Shown piece after piece: positions 1 to 14,010 of a stretch of 64,000 nt of DNA. Origin of the DNA: Taudactylus pleione (lineage: Eukaryota; Chordata; Amphibia; Anura; Myobatrachidae); contig JAUIMM010002549.1 in the NCBI GenBank assembly GCA_031769625.1, forward strand, positions 620,001-684,000, in the 5' to 3' direction. Every line of letters starts with the position of its first letter. The first letter of the stretch is position 1. The position numbers and the translations under genes were made by a program. The notes under the pieces were generated by a model. That model was not told the origin of the DNA and did not search any database. It saw only the letters and a list, made by a program, of their open reading frames with translations.

Positions 1-3000
1 TCCCATGTTGCATTTAAGAGAAAACAGCAAATGCTCATTTTAGACCAAAATGCATTGAGGCCAATGGAAACAACAAAAACCCATATTTTGTGATAGCTCC
101 TCTTCTAGAGAACACAGACAGCTCAAAATTACACAGAATGCATTGAAGACCAAGGTCCACAAATGTGATTTGAAATGACTTTTCTCCCATGTTGCGTTTA
201 AGAGAAAACAGCAAATTCTCGTTTTAGGCCAAAATGCATTGAAACCAATGGAAACAACAAAAGCGCATTCTTTGTGATATTTCCTCCTATAGCAAACACA
301 GACAGCTCAAAATTTCACAGAATGTGTTGAAGACCAAGGCCCACAAGTGTGATGTGAAATGGTTTTTCTCCCATGTTGCGTTTAAGAGAAAACAGCAAAT
401 GCTAATTTTAAGCCAGAATTCATTGAACCCAATGGAAACAACAAAAGTGCATACTTTGCGATATCTCCTCTTGTAGCAAACACAGACAGCTCAAAATTTC
501 ACAGAATGTTTTGAAGACCAAGGCCCACAAATGTGATTAGAAATGGTCTTTCTCCCATTTTGCATTTAAGAGAAAACAGCAAATGCTCGTTTTAGGCCAA
601 AATGCATTGAAACCAATGGAAACAACAAAAACACATATTTTGTGATATCTCCTCTTGTAGAAAACACAGACAGCTCAAAATTACACAGAATGCGTTGAAG
701 ACCAAGGCCCACAAATGTGATGTGAAATGGCTTTTCTCCCATGTTGCATTTAAGAGAAAACAGCAAATGCTCATTTTAGGCCAAAATGCATTGAAACCAA
801 TGGAACCAACAAAAGTGCATTTTTTGTGATATTTCCTCCAATAGCAAACACAGACAGCTCAAAATTTCACAGAATGTGTTGAAGACCAAGGCCCACAAGT
901 GTGATGTGAAATGGTTTTTCTCCCATGTTGCGTTTAAGAGAAAACAGTAAATGCTCGTTTTAGGCCAAAATGCATTGAAACCAATGGAATCAACAAAAAT
1001 GCATACTTTGTTATATCTCCTCTTGTAGCAAACACAGACAGCTCAAAATTTCACAGAATGTGTTGAAGACCAAAGCCCACAAATGTGATGTGATATGGTT
1101 TTTCTACCATGTAGCGTTTAAGAGAAATCAGCAAATGCTCATTTTAGGCCAAAATGCATTGAAACCAATGGTAACAAAAGTGCATACTTTGCAATATCTC
1201 CTCTTGTAGCAAACACAGACAGCTCAAAATTTCACAGAATGTGTTGAAGACCAAGGCCCACAAATGTGATGTGAAATGGTTTTTCTCACATGTTGCATTT
1301 AAGAGAAAACAGCAAATGTTCATTTTAGGCCAGAATGCATTGAAACCAATGGAAACAACAAAAGTGCATACTTTGCGATATCTCCTCTTGTAGCAAACAC
1401 AGACAGCTCAAAATTTCACAGAATGTTTTGAAGACCAAGTCCCACAAATGTGATTTTAAATGGTTTTTCTACCATGTAGCGTTTAAGAGAAAACAGCAAA
1501 TGCTCGTTTTAGGCCAAAATGCATTGAAACCAATGGAAACAAAAGCGCATACTTTGCAATATCTCCTCTTGTAGCAAACACAGACAGCTCAAAATTTCAC
1601 AGAATGTGTTGAAACCAAAGCCCACAAATGTGATGTGAAATGGTTTTTCTCCCATGTTGCATTTAAGAGAAAACAGCAACTGCTCATTTTAGGCCAAAAT
1701 GCATTGAGGCCAATGGAAACAAAAAAACACATATTTTGTGATATCTCCTCTTCTAGAGAACACAGACAGCTCAAAATTACACAGAATGCATTGAAGACCA
1801 AGGTCCACAAATGTGATGTGAAATGACTTTTCTCCCATGTTGCGTTTAAGAGAAAACAGCAAATTCTCGTTTTAGGCCAAAATGCATTGAAACCAATGGA
1901 AACAATAAAAGCGCATTCTTTTTGATATTTCCTCCTATAGCAAACACAGACAGCTCAAAATTTCACAGAATGTGTTGAAGACCAAGGCCCACAAGTGTGA
2001 TGTGAAATGGTTTTTCTCCCATGTTGCGTTTAAGAGAAAACAGCAAATGCTAATTTTAAGCCAGAATTCATTGAACCCAATGGAAACAACAAAAGTGCAT
2101 ACTTTGCGATATCTCCTCTTGTAGCAAACACAGACAGCTCAAAATTTCACAGAATGTTTTGAAGACCAAGTCCCACAAATGTGATATGAAATGGTTTTTC
2201 TACCATGTAGCATTTAAGAGAAATCAGCAAATGCTCATTTTATGCCGAAATGCATTGAAACCAATGGAGAGAAAAGCACATACTTTGCAATATCTCCTCT
2301 TGTAGCAAACACAGACAGCTCAAAATTTCACAGAATGTGTTGAAGACCAAGGCCCACAAATGTGATGTGAAATGGTCTTTCTCCCATGTTGCATTTAAGA
2401 GAAAACAGCAAATGCTCGTTTTAGGCTAAAATGCATTGAAACCAATGGAAACAACAAAAACACATATTTTGTGATATCTCCTCTTGTAGAAAACACAGAC
2501 AGCTCAAAATATCACAGCATGTGTTGAAAACCAAGGCCCACAAATGTGATGTGAAATGGTTTTTCTCCCATGTTGCATTTAAGAGAAAACAGCAAATGTT
2601 CATTTTAGGCCAGAATGCATTGAAACCAATGGAAACAACAAAAGTGCATACTTTGCGATATCTCCTCTTGTAGCAAACACAGACAGCTCAAAATTTCACA
2701 GAATGTTTTGAAGACCAAGTCCCACAAATGTAATTTTAAATGGTTTTTCTACCATGTAGCGTGTAAGAGAAAACAGCAAATGCTCGTTTTAGGCCAAAAT
2801 GCATTGAAACCAATGGAAACAAAAGCGCATACTTTGCAATATCTCCTCTTGTAGCAAACACAGACAGCTCAAAATTTCACAGAATGTTTTGAAGACCAAG
2901 TCCCACAAATGTAATTTTAAATTTTTTTTTACTACCATGTAGCGTGTAAGAAAAAACAGCAAATGCTCGTTTTAGGCCAAAATGCATTGAAACCAATGGA

Positions 3001-3300
3001 AACAACAAAAGCGCATTTTTTGTGATATTTCCTCCTATAGCAAACACAGACAGCTCAAAACTTCTCAGAATGTGTTGAAGACCAAGGCCCACAAGTGTGA
3101 TGTGAAATGGTTTTTCTCCCATATTGCGTTTAAGTGAAAACAGCAAATGCTCGTTTTAGGCCAAAATGCATTGAAACCAATGGAATCAACAAAAATGCAT
3201 ACTTTGTGATATCTCCTCTTGTAGCAAACACAGACAGCTCAAAATTTCAAAGAATGTGTTGAAGACCAAAGCCCATAAGTGTGATGTGAAATGGTTTTTC
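1..3300 (+). repeat. 18-monomer higher-order repeat, copy 1 (3300 bp)
   Basis: Every stretch I compared recurs exactly 3300 bp downstream. By eye I find only about eight substitutions between this block and 3301-6600, for example near 44, 589, 833 and 2518. Stepping through the GCTC landmark between 121 and 3421 gives 18 units. The true left boundary may lie outside the window. Confidence 0.92.
121..304 (+). repeat. Representative 184 bp satellite monomer
   Basis: This is one unit measured from one GCTCAAAAT to the next. It contains the dyad CATTG-AAAC-CAATG at 237-250 and the overlapping CCAAT-box consensus AACCAATGG at 243-251. The 181 bp variants elsewhere lack 3 bp in the stretch after CCAATGG (GAAACAAAAG in place of GAAACAACAAAAG). 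184 is not a multiple of three, so no reading frame can stay in register from one monomer to the next. This argues against a coding role. Confidence 0.9.
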
Positions 3301-6300
3301 TCCCATGTTGCATTTAAGAGAAAACAGCAAATGCTCATTTTAGGCCAAAATGCATTGAGGCCAATGGAAACAACAAAAACCCATATTTTGTGATAGCTCC
3401 TCTTCTAGAGAACACAGACAGCTCAAAATTACACAGAATGCATTGAAGACCAAGGTCCACAAATGTGATTTGAAATGACTTTTCTCCCATGTTGCGTTTA
3501 AGAGAAAACAGCAAATTCTCGTTTTAGGCCAAAATGCATTGAAACCAATGGAAACAACAAAAGCGCATTCTTTGTGATATTTCCTCCTATAGCAAACACA
3601 GACAGCTCAAAATTTCACAGAATGTGTTGAAGACCAAGGCCCACAAGTGTGATGTGAAATGGTTTTTCTCCCATGTTGCGTTTAAGAGAAAACAGCAAAT
3701 GCTAATTTTAAGCCAGAATTCATTGAACCCAATGGAAACAACAAAAGTGCATACTTTGCGATATCTCCTCTTGTAGCAAACACAGACAGCTCAAAATTTC
3801 ACAGAATGTTTTGAAGACCAAGGCCCACAAATGTGATTAGAAATGGTCTTTCTCCCATTTTGCATTTAAGAGAAAACAGCAAATGCTCCTTTTAGGCCAA
3901 AATGCATTGAAACCAATGGAAACAACAAAAACACATATTTTGTGATATCTCCTCTTGTAGAAAACACAGACAGCTCAAAATTACACAGAATGCGTTGAAG
4001 ACCAAGGCCCACAAATGTGATGTGAAATGGCTTTTCTCCCATGTTGCATTTAAGAGAAAACAGCAAATGCTCATTTTAGGCCAAAATGCATTGAAACCAA
4101 TGGAACCAACAAAAGTGCATTTTTTGTGATTTTTCCTCCAATAGCAAACACAGACAGCTCAAAATTTCACAGAATGTGTTGAAGACCAAGGCCCACAAGT
4201 GTGATGTGAAATGGTTTTTCTCCCATGTTGCGTTTAAGAGAAAACAGTAAATGCTCGTTTTAGGCCAAAATGCATTGAAACCAATGGAATCAACAAAAAT
4301 GCATACTTTGTTATATCTCCTCTTGTAGCAAACACAGACAGCTCAAAATTTCACAGAATGTGTTGAAGACCAAAGCCCACAAATGTGATGTGATATGGTT
4401 TTTCTACCATGTAGCGTTTAAGAGAAATCAGCAAATGCTCATTTTAGGCCAAAATGCATTGAAACCAATGGTAACAAAAGCGCATACTTTGCAATATCTC
4501 CTCTTGTAGCAAACACAGACAGCTCAAAATTTCACAGAATGTGTTGAAGACCAAGGCCAACAAATGTGATGTGAAATGGTTTTTCTCCCATGTTGCATTT
4601 AAGAGAAAACAGCAAATGTTCATTTTAGGCCAGAATGCATTGAAACCAATGGAAACAACAAAAGTGCATACTTTGCGATATCTCCTCTTGTAGCAAACAC
4701 AGACAGCTCAAAATTTCACAGAATGTTTTGAAGACCAAGTCCCACAAATGTGATTTTAAATGGTTTTTCTACCATGTAGCGTTTAAGAGAAAACAGCAAA
4801 TGCTCGTTTTAGGCCAAAATGCATTGAAACCAATGGAAACAAAAGCGCATACTTTGCAATATCTCCTCTTGTAGCAAACACAGACAGCTCAAAATTTCAC
4901 AGAATGTGTTGAAACCAAAGCCCACAAATGTGATGTGAAATGGTTTTTCTCCCATGTTGCATTTAAGAGAAAACAGCAACTGCTCATTTTAGGCCAAAAT
5001 GCATTGAGGCCAATGGAAACAACAAAACACATATTTTGTGATATCTCCTCTTCTAGAGAACACAGACAGCTCAAAATTACACAGAATGCATTGAAGACCA
5101 AGGTCCACAAATGTGATGTGAAATGACTTTTCTCCCATGTTGCGTTTAAGAGAAAACAGCAAATTCTCGTTTTAGGCCAAAATGCATTGAAACCAATGGA
5201 AACAATAAAAGCGCATTCTTTTTGATATTTCCTCCTATAGCAAACACAGACAGCTCAAAATTTCACAGAATGTGTTGAAGACCAAGGCCCACAAGTGTGA
5301 TGTGAAATGGTTTTTCTCCCATGTTGCGTTTAAGAGAAAACAGCAAATGCTAATTTTAAGCCAGAATTCATTGAACCCAATGGAAACAACAAAAGTGCAT
5401 ACTTTGCGATATCTCCTCTTGTAGCAAACACAGACAGCTCAAAATTTCACAGAATGTTTTGAAGACCAAGTCCCACAAATGTGATATGAAATGGTTTTTC
5501 TACCATGTAGCATTTAAGAGAAATCAGCAAATGCTCATTTTATGCCGAAATGCATTGAAACCAATGGAGAGAAAAGCACATACTTTGCAATATCTCCTCT
5601 TGTAGCAAACACAGACAGCTCAAAATTTCACAGAATGTGTTGAAGACCAAGGCCCACAAATGTGATGTGAAATGGTCTTTCTCCCATGTTGCATTTAAGA
5701 GAAAACAGCAAATGCTCGTTTTAGGCTAAAATGCATTGAAACCAATGGAAACAACAAAAACACATATTTTGTGATATCTCCTCTTGTAGAAAACACAGAC
5801 AGCTCAAAATATCACAGAATGTGTTGAAAACCAAGGCCCACAAATGTGATGTGAAATGGTTTTTCTCCCATGTTGCATTTAAGAGAAAACAGCAAATGTT
5901 CATTTTAGGCCAGAATGCATTGAAACCAATGGAAACAACAAAAGTGCATACTTTGCGATATCTCCTCTTGTAGCAAACACAGACAGCTCAAAATTTCACA
6001 GAATGTTTTGAAGACCAAGTCCCACAAATGTAATTTTAAATGGTTTTTCTACCATGTAGCGTGTAAGAGAAAACAGCAAATGCTCGTTTTAGGCCAAAAT
6101 GCATTGAAACCAATGGAAACAAAAGCGCATACTTTGCAATATCTCCTCTTGTAGCAAACACAGACAGCTCAAAATTTCACAGAATGTTTTGAAGACCAAG
6201 TCCCACAAATGTAATTTTAAATTTTTTTTTACTACCATGTAGCGTGTAAGAAAAAACAGCAAATGCTCGTTTTAGGCCAAAATGCATTGAAACCAATGGA

Positions 6301-6600
6301 AACAACAAAAGCGCATTTTTTGTGATATTTCCTCCTATAGCAAACACAGACAGCTCAAAACTTCTCAGAATGTGTTGAAGACCAAGGCCCACAAGTGTGA
6401 TGTGAAATGGTTTTTCTCCCATATTGCGTTTAAGTGAAAACAGCAAATGCTCGTTTTAGGCCAAAATGCATTGAAACCAATGGAATCAACAAAAATGCAT
6501 ACTTTGTGATATCTCCTCTTGTAGCAAACACAGACAGCTCAAAATTTCAAAGAATGTGTTGAAGACCAAAGCCCATAAGTGTGATGTGAAATGGTTTTTC
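3301..6600 (+). repeat. 18-monomer higher-order repeat, copy 2 (3300 bp)
   Basis: This is the second copy of the 3300 bp unit, including its unusual nine-T run at 6222-6230, matched at 2922-2930. Identity to the next period breaks at about 6601, where the sequence switches to a block (GCAATTGCTCG variant) that instead matches 13563 onward, at an offset of 6962 bp (twice 3481). Confidence 0.92.
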
Positions 6601-7048
6601 TCCCATGTTGCGTTTAAGAGAAAACAGCAATTGCTCGTTTTAGGCCAAAATGCATTGAAACCAATGGAATCAACAAAAATGCATACTTTGTGATATCTCC
6701 TCTTGTAGCAAACACAGACAGCTCAAAATTTCACAGAATGTGTTGAAGACCAAAGCCCACAAATGTGATGTGAAATGGTTTTTCTACCATGTAGCGTTTA
6801 AGAGAAATCAGCAAATGCTCGTTTTAGGCCAAAATGCATTGAATCCAATGGAAACAAAAGCGCATACTTTGCAATTTCTCCTCTTGTAGCAAACACAGAC
6901 AGCTCAAAATTTCACAGAATGTGTTGAAGACCAAGGTCCACAAATGTGATGTGAAATGGTTTTTCTCCAATGTTGCATTTAAGAGAAAACAGCAAATGCT
7001 CGTTTTAGGCTAAAATGCATTGAAACCAATGGAAACAACAAAAACACA

Positions 7049-10000
7049 TACTTTGTGATATCTCCTCTTGTAGGAAACACAGACAGCTCAAAATTTCACA
7101 GAATGTGTTGAAAACCAAGGCCCACAAATGTGATGTGAAATGGTTTTTCTCCCATGTTGCATTTAAGAGAAAACAGCAAATGCTCGTTTTAGGCTAAAAT
7201 GCATTGAAACCAATGGAAACAACAAAAACACATACTTTGTGATATCTCCTCTTGTAGGAAACACAGACAGCTCAAAATTTCACAGAATGTGTTGAAAACC
7301 AAGGCCCACAAATGTGATGTGAAATGGTTTTTCTCCCATGTTGCATTTAAGAGAAAACAGCAAATGTTCATTTTTTGCCAGAATGCATTGAAACCAATGG
7401 AAACAACAAAAGTGCATACTTTGCGATATCTACTCTTGTAGCAAACACAGACAGCTCAAAATTTCACAGAATGTTTTGAAGACCAAGTCCCACAAATGTG
7501 ATTTTAAATGGTTTTTCTACCATGTAGCGTTTAAGAGAAAACAGCAAATGCTTGTTTTAGGCCAAAATGCATTGAAACCAATGGAAATAAAAGCGCATAC
7601 TTTGCAATATCTCCTCTTGTAGCAAACACAGACAGCTCAAAATTTCACAGAATGTGTTGAAGACCAAGGCCCACAAATGTGATGTGAAATGGTCTTTCTC
7701 CCATGTTGCATTTAAGAGAAAACAGCAAATGCTCGTTTTAGGCTAAAATGCATTGAAACCAATGGAAACAACAAAAACACATATTTTGTGATATCTCCTC
7801 TTGTAGAAAACACAGACAGCTCAAAATTTCACAGAATGTTTTGAAGACCAAGTCCCACAAATGTGATGTGAAATGGTTTTTCTACCATGTAGCATTTAAG
7901 AGAAATCAGCAAATGCTCGTTTTAGGCCAAAATGCATTGAAACCAATGGAAACAAAAGCGCATACTTTGCAATATCTCCTCTTGTAGCTAACACAGACAG
8001 CTCAAAATTTCACAGAATGTGTTGAAAACCAAGGCCCACAAATGTGATGTGAAATGGTTTTTCTCCCATGTTGCATTTAAGAGAAAACAGCAAATGCTCG
8101 TTTTAGGCCAAAATGCATTGAGGCCAATGGAAACAACAAAAACCCATATTTTGTGATATCTCCTCTTCTAGAGAACACAGACAGCTGAAAATTACACAGA
8201 ATGCATTGAAGACCAAGGTCCAGAAATGTGATTTGAAATGACTTTTCTCCCATGTTGCGTTTAAGAGAAAACAGCAAATTCTCGTTTTAGGCCAAAATGC
8301 ATTGAAACCAATGGAAACAACAAAAGCGCATTCTTTGTGATATTTCCTCCTATAGCAAACACAGACAGCTCAAAATTTCACAGAATGTGTTGAAGACCAA
8401 GGCCCACAAATGTGATGAGAAATGGTTTTTCTCCCATGTTGCATTTAAGAGAAAACAGCAAATGTTCATTTTTTGCCAGAATGCATTGAAACCAATGTAA
8501 ACAACAAAAGTGCATACTTTGCGATATCTACTCTTGTAGCAAACACAGACAGCTCAAAATTTCACAGAATGTTTTGAAGACCAAGTCCCACAAATGTGAT
8601 TTTAAATGGTTTTTCTACCATGTAGCGTTTAAGAGAAAACAGCAAATGCTAATTTTAAACCAGAATTCATTGAACCCAACGGATACAACAAAAGTGCATA
8701 CTTTGCGATATCTCCTCTTGTAGCAAACACAGGCAGCTCAAAATTTCACAGAATGTTTTGAAGACCAAGTCCCACAAATGTGATGTGAAATGGTTTTTCT
8801 ACCATGTAGCGTTTAAGAGAAAACAGCAAATGCTCATTTTATGCCGAAATGCATTGAAACCAATGGAGAGAAAAGCACATACTTTGCAATATCTCCTCTT
8901 GTAGCAAACACAGACAGCTCAAAATTTCACAGAATGTGTTGAAGACCAAGGCCCACAAATGTGATTAGAAATGGTCTTTCTCCCATTTTGCATTTAAGAG
9001 AAAACAGCAAATGCTCGTTTTAGGCCAAAATGCCATGAAACCAATGGAAACAACAAAAGCGCATTTTTTGTGATATTTCCTCCTATAGCAAACACAGACA
9101 GCTCAAAATTTCACAGAATGTGTTGAAGACCAAGGCCCACAAGTGTGATGTGAAATGGTTTTTCTCCCATGTTGCGTTTAAGAGAAAACAGCAAATGCTC
9201 ATTTTAGGCCAAAATGCATTGAAACCAATGGAATCAACAAAAATGCATACTTTGTGATATCTCCTCTTGTAGCAAACACAGACAGCTCAAAATTTCACAG
9301 AATGTGTTGAAGACCAAAGCCCACAAATGTGATGTGAAATGGTTTTTCTACCATGTAGCGTTTAAGAGAAATCAGCAAATGCTCATTTTAGGCCAAAATG
9401 CATTGAAACCAATGGAAACAAAAGCGCATACTTTGCAATATCTCCTCTTGTAGCAAACACAGACAGCTCAAAATTTCACAGAATGTGTTGAAGACCAAGG
9501 CCCACAAATGTGATTAGAAATGGTCTTTCTCCCATTTTGCATTTAAGAGAAAACAGCAAATGCTTGTTTTAGGCCAAAATGCATTGAAACCAATGGAAAC
9601 AACAAAAACACATATTTTGTGATATCTCCTCTTGTAGAAAACACAGACAGCTCAAAATTACACAGAATGCGTTGAAGACCAAGGCCCACAAATGTGATGT
9701 GAAATGGTTTTTCTCCCATGTTGCATTTAAGAGAAAACAGCAAATGCTCGTTTTAGGCTAAAATGCATTGAAACCAATGGAAACAACAAAAACACATACT
9801 TTGTGATATCTCCTCTTGTAGGAAACACAGACAGCTCAAAATTTCACAGAATGTGTTGAAAACCAAGGCCCACAAATGTGATGTGAAATGGTTTTTCTCC
9901 CATGTTGCATTTAAGAGAAAACAGCAAATGTTCATTTTTTGCCAGAATGCATTGAAACCAATGGAAACAACAAAAGTGCATACTTTGCGATATCTACTCT

Positions 10001-10529
10001 TGTAGCAAACACAGACAGCTCAAAATTTCACAGAATGTTTTGAAGACCAAGTCCCACAAATGTGATGTGAAATGGTTTTTCTACCATGTAGCGTTTAAGA
10101 GAAAACAGCAAATGCTCATTTTATGCCGAAATGCATTGAAACCAATGGAGAGAAAAGCACATACTTTGCAATATCTCCTCTTGTAGCAAACACAGACAGC
10201 TCAAAATTTCACAGAATGTGTTGAAGACCAAGGCCCACAAATGTGATTAGAAATGGTCTTTCTCCCATTTTGCATTTAAGAGAAAACAGCAAATGCTCGT
10301 TTTAGGCCAAAATGCCATGAAACCAATGGAAACAACAAAAGCGCATTTTTTGTGATATTTCCTCCTATAGCAAACACAGACAGCTCAAAATTTCACAGAA
10401 TGTGTTGAAGACCAAGGCCCACAAGTGTGATGTGAAATGGTTTTTCTCCCATGTTGCGTTTAAGAGAAAACAGCAAATGCTCATTTTAGGCCAAAATGCA
10501 TTGAAACCAATGGAATCAACAAAAACACA
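7049..10529 (+). repeat. 19-monomer higher-order repeat, copy a (3481 bp period)
   Basis: Positions 7049 to about 9759 match 10530-13240 at an offset of 3481 bp. The remaining part, about 9760-10529, does not follow that register. Its later portion, about 10060-10520, repeats about 8780-9240 at an offset near 1281 bp (seven monomers). The copy is therefore internally rearranged. Boundaries are accurate to about 20 bp. Confidence 0.82.
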
Positions 10530-13500
10530 TACTTTGTGATATCTCCTCTTGTAGGAAACACAGACAGCTCAAAATTTCACAGAATGTGTTGAAAACCAAG
10601 GCCCACAAATGTGATGTGAAATGGTTTTTCTCCCATGTTGCATTTAAGAGAAAACAGCAAATGCTCGTTTTAGGCTAAAATGCATTGAAACCAATGGAAA
10701 CAACAAAAACACATACTTTGTGATATCTCCTCTTGTAGGAAACACAGACAGCTCAAAATTTCACAGAATGTGTTGAAAACCAAGGCCCACAAATGTGATG
10801 TGAAATGGTTTTTCTCCCATGTTGCATTTAAGAGAAAACAGCAAATGTTCATTTTTTGCCAGAATGCATTGAAACCAATGGAAACAACAAAAGTGCATAC
10901 TTTGCGATATCTACTCTTGTAGCAAACACAGACAGCTCAAAATTTCACAGAATGTTTTGAAGACCAAGTCCCACAAATGTGATTTTAAATGGTTTTTCTA
11001 CCATGTAGCGTTTAAGAGAAAACAGCAAATGCTTGTTTTAGGCCAAAATGCATTGAAACCAATGGAAATAAAAGCGCATACTTTGCAATATCTCCTCTTG
11101 TAGCAAACACAGACAGCTCAAAATTTCACAGAATGTGTTGAAGACCAAGGCCCACAAATGTGATGTGAAATGGTCTTTCTCCCATGTTGCATTTAAGAGA
11201 AAACAGCAAATGCTCGTTTTAGGCTAAAATGCATTGAAACCAATGGAAACAACAAAAACACATATTTTGTGATATCTCCTCTTGTAGAAAACACAGACAG
11301 CTCAAAATTTCACAGAATGTTTTGAAGACCAAGTCCCACAAATGTGATGTGAAATGGTTTTTCTACCATGTAGCATTTAAGAGAAATCAGCAAATGCTCG
11401 TTTTAGGCCAAAATGCATTGAAACCAATGGAAACAAAAGCGCATACTTTGCAATATCTCCTCTTGTAGCTAACACAGACAGCTCAAAATTTCACAGAATG
11501 TGTTGAAAACCAAGGCCCACAAATGTGATGTGAAATGGTTTTTCTCCCATGTTGCATTTAAGAGAAAACAGCAAATGCTCGTTTTAGGCCAAAATGCATT
11601 GAGGCCAATGGAAACAACAAAAACCCATATTTTGTGATATCTCCTCTTCTAGAGAACACAGACAGCTGAAAATTACACAGAATGCATTGAAGACCAAGGT
11701 CCAGAAATGTGATTTGAAATGACTTTTCTCCCATGTTGCGTTTAAGAGAAAACAGCAAATTCTCGTTTTAGGCCAAAATGCATTGAAACCAATGGAAACA
11801 ACAAAAGCGCATTCTTTGTGATATTTCCTCCTATAGCAAACACAGACAGCTCAAAATTTCACAGAATGTGTTGAAGACCAAGGCCCACAAATGTGATGAG
11901 AAATGGTTTTTCTCCCATGTTGCATTTAAGAGAAAACAGCAAATGTTCATTTTTTGCCAGAATGCATTGAAACCAATGTAAACAACAAAAGTGCATACTT
12001 TGCGATATCTACTCTTGTAGCAAACACAGACAGCTCAAAATTTCACAGAATGTTTTGAAGACCAAGTCCCACAAATGTGATTTTAAATGGTTTTTCTACC
12101 ATGTAGCGTTTAAGAGAAAACAGCAAATGCTAATTTTAAACCAGAATTCATTGAACCCAACGGATACAACAAAAGTGCATACTTTGCGATATCTCCTCTT
12201 GTAGCAAACACAGGCAGCTCAAAATTTCACAGAATGTTTTGAAGACCAAGTCCCACAAATGTGATGTGAAATGGTTTTTCTACCATGTAGCGTTTAAGAG
12301 AAAACAGCAAATGCTCATTTTATGCCGAAATGCATTGAAACCAATGGAGAGAAAAGCACATACTTTGCAATATCTCCTCTTGTAGCAAACACAGACAGCT
12401 CAAAATTTCACAGAATGTGTTGAAGACCAAGGCCCACAAATGTGATTAGAAATGGTCTTTCTCCCATTTTGCATTTAAGAGAAAACAGCAAATGCTCGTT
12501 TTAGGCCAAAATGCCATGAAACCAATGGAAACAACAAAAGCGCATTTTTTGTGATATTTCCTCCTATAGCAAACACAGACAGCTCAAAATTTCACAGAAT
12601 GTGTTGAAGACCAAGGCCCACAAGTGTGATGTGAAATGGTTTTTCTCCCATGTTGCGTTTAAGAGAAAACAGCAAATGCTCATTTTAGGCCAAAATGCAT
12701 TGAAACCAATGGAATCAACAAAAATGCATACTTTGTGATATCTCCTCTTGTAGCAAACACAGACAGCTCAAAATTTCACAGAATGTGTTGAAGACCAAAG
12801 CCCACAAATGTGATGTGAAATGGTTTTTCTACCATGTAGCGTTTAAGAGAAATCAGCAAATGCTCATTTTAGGCCAAAATGCATTGAAACCAATGGAAAC
12901 AAAAGCGCATACTTTGCAATATCTCCTCTTGTAGCAAACACAGACAGCTCAAAATTTCACAGAATGTGTTGAAGACCAAGGCCCACAAATGTGATTAGAA
13001 ATGGTCTTTCTCCCATTTTGCATTTAAGAGAAAACAGCAAATGCTTGTTTTAGGCCAAAATGCATTGAAACCAATGGAAACAACAAAAACACATATTTTG
13101 TGATATCTCCTCTTGTAGAAAACACAGACAGCTCAAAATTACACAGAATGCGTTGAAGACCAAGGCCCACAAATGTGATGTGAAATGGTTTTTCTCCCAT
13201 GTTGCATTTAAGAGAAAACAGCAAATGCTCGTTTTAGGCCAAAATGCATTGAAACCAATGGAAACAACAAAAGCGCATTTTTTGTGATATTTCCTCCTAT
13301 AGCAAACACAGACAGCTCAAAACTTCTCAGAATGTGTTGAAGACCAAGGCCCACAAGTGTGATGTGAAATGGTTTTTCTCCCATATTGCGTTTAAGTGAA
13401 AACAGCAAATGCTCGTTTTAGGCCAAAATGCATTGAAACCAATGGAATCAACAAAAATGCATACTTTGTGATATCTCCTCTTGTAGCAAACACAGACAGC

Positions 13501-14010
13501 TCAAAATTTCACAGAATGTGTTGAAGACCAAAGCCCATAAGTGTGATGTGAAATGGTTTTTCTCCCATGTTGCGTTTAAGAGAAAACAGCAATTGCTCGT
13601 TTTAGGCCAAAATGCATTGAAACCAATGGAATCAACAAAAATGCATACTTTGTGATATCTCCTCTTGTAGCAAACACAGACAGCTCAAAATTTCACAGAA
13701 TGTGTTGAAGACCAAAGCCCACAAATGTGATGTGAAATGGTTTTTCTACCATGTAGCGTTTAAGAGAAATCAGCAAATGCTCGTTTTAGGCCAAAATGCA
13801 TTGAATCCAATGGAAACAAAAGCGCATACTTTGCAATATCTCCTCTTGTAGCAAACACAGACAGCTCAAAATTTCACAGAATGTGTTGAAGACCAAGGTC
13901 CACAAATGTGATGTGAAATGGTTTTTCTCCAATGTTGCATTTAAGAGAAAACAGCAAATGCTCGTTTTAGGCTAAAATGCATTGAAACCAATGGAAACAA
14001 CAAAAACACA
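10530..14010 (+). repeat. 19-monomer higher-order repeat, copy b (3481 bp period)
   Basis: The left boundary is a hybrid monomer at about 10515-10530, where a GGAATCAAC-type unit switches into an ACACATAC-type unit. Downstream, 10530 to about 12539 recurs at 14011 to about 16020, again offset 3481 bp. The last part, about 13208 onward, matches 6246 onward, which ties this block to the end of the 3300 bp repeats. Confidence 0.82.

Noticed and set aside
566..766. Translated MGEKPF motif in antisense ORFs, resembling the TGEKPF linker of C2H2 zinc-finger proteins
   Set aside because: The required Cys and His spacing is absent. It is a chance translation of the satellite CATTTCACATC block.
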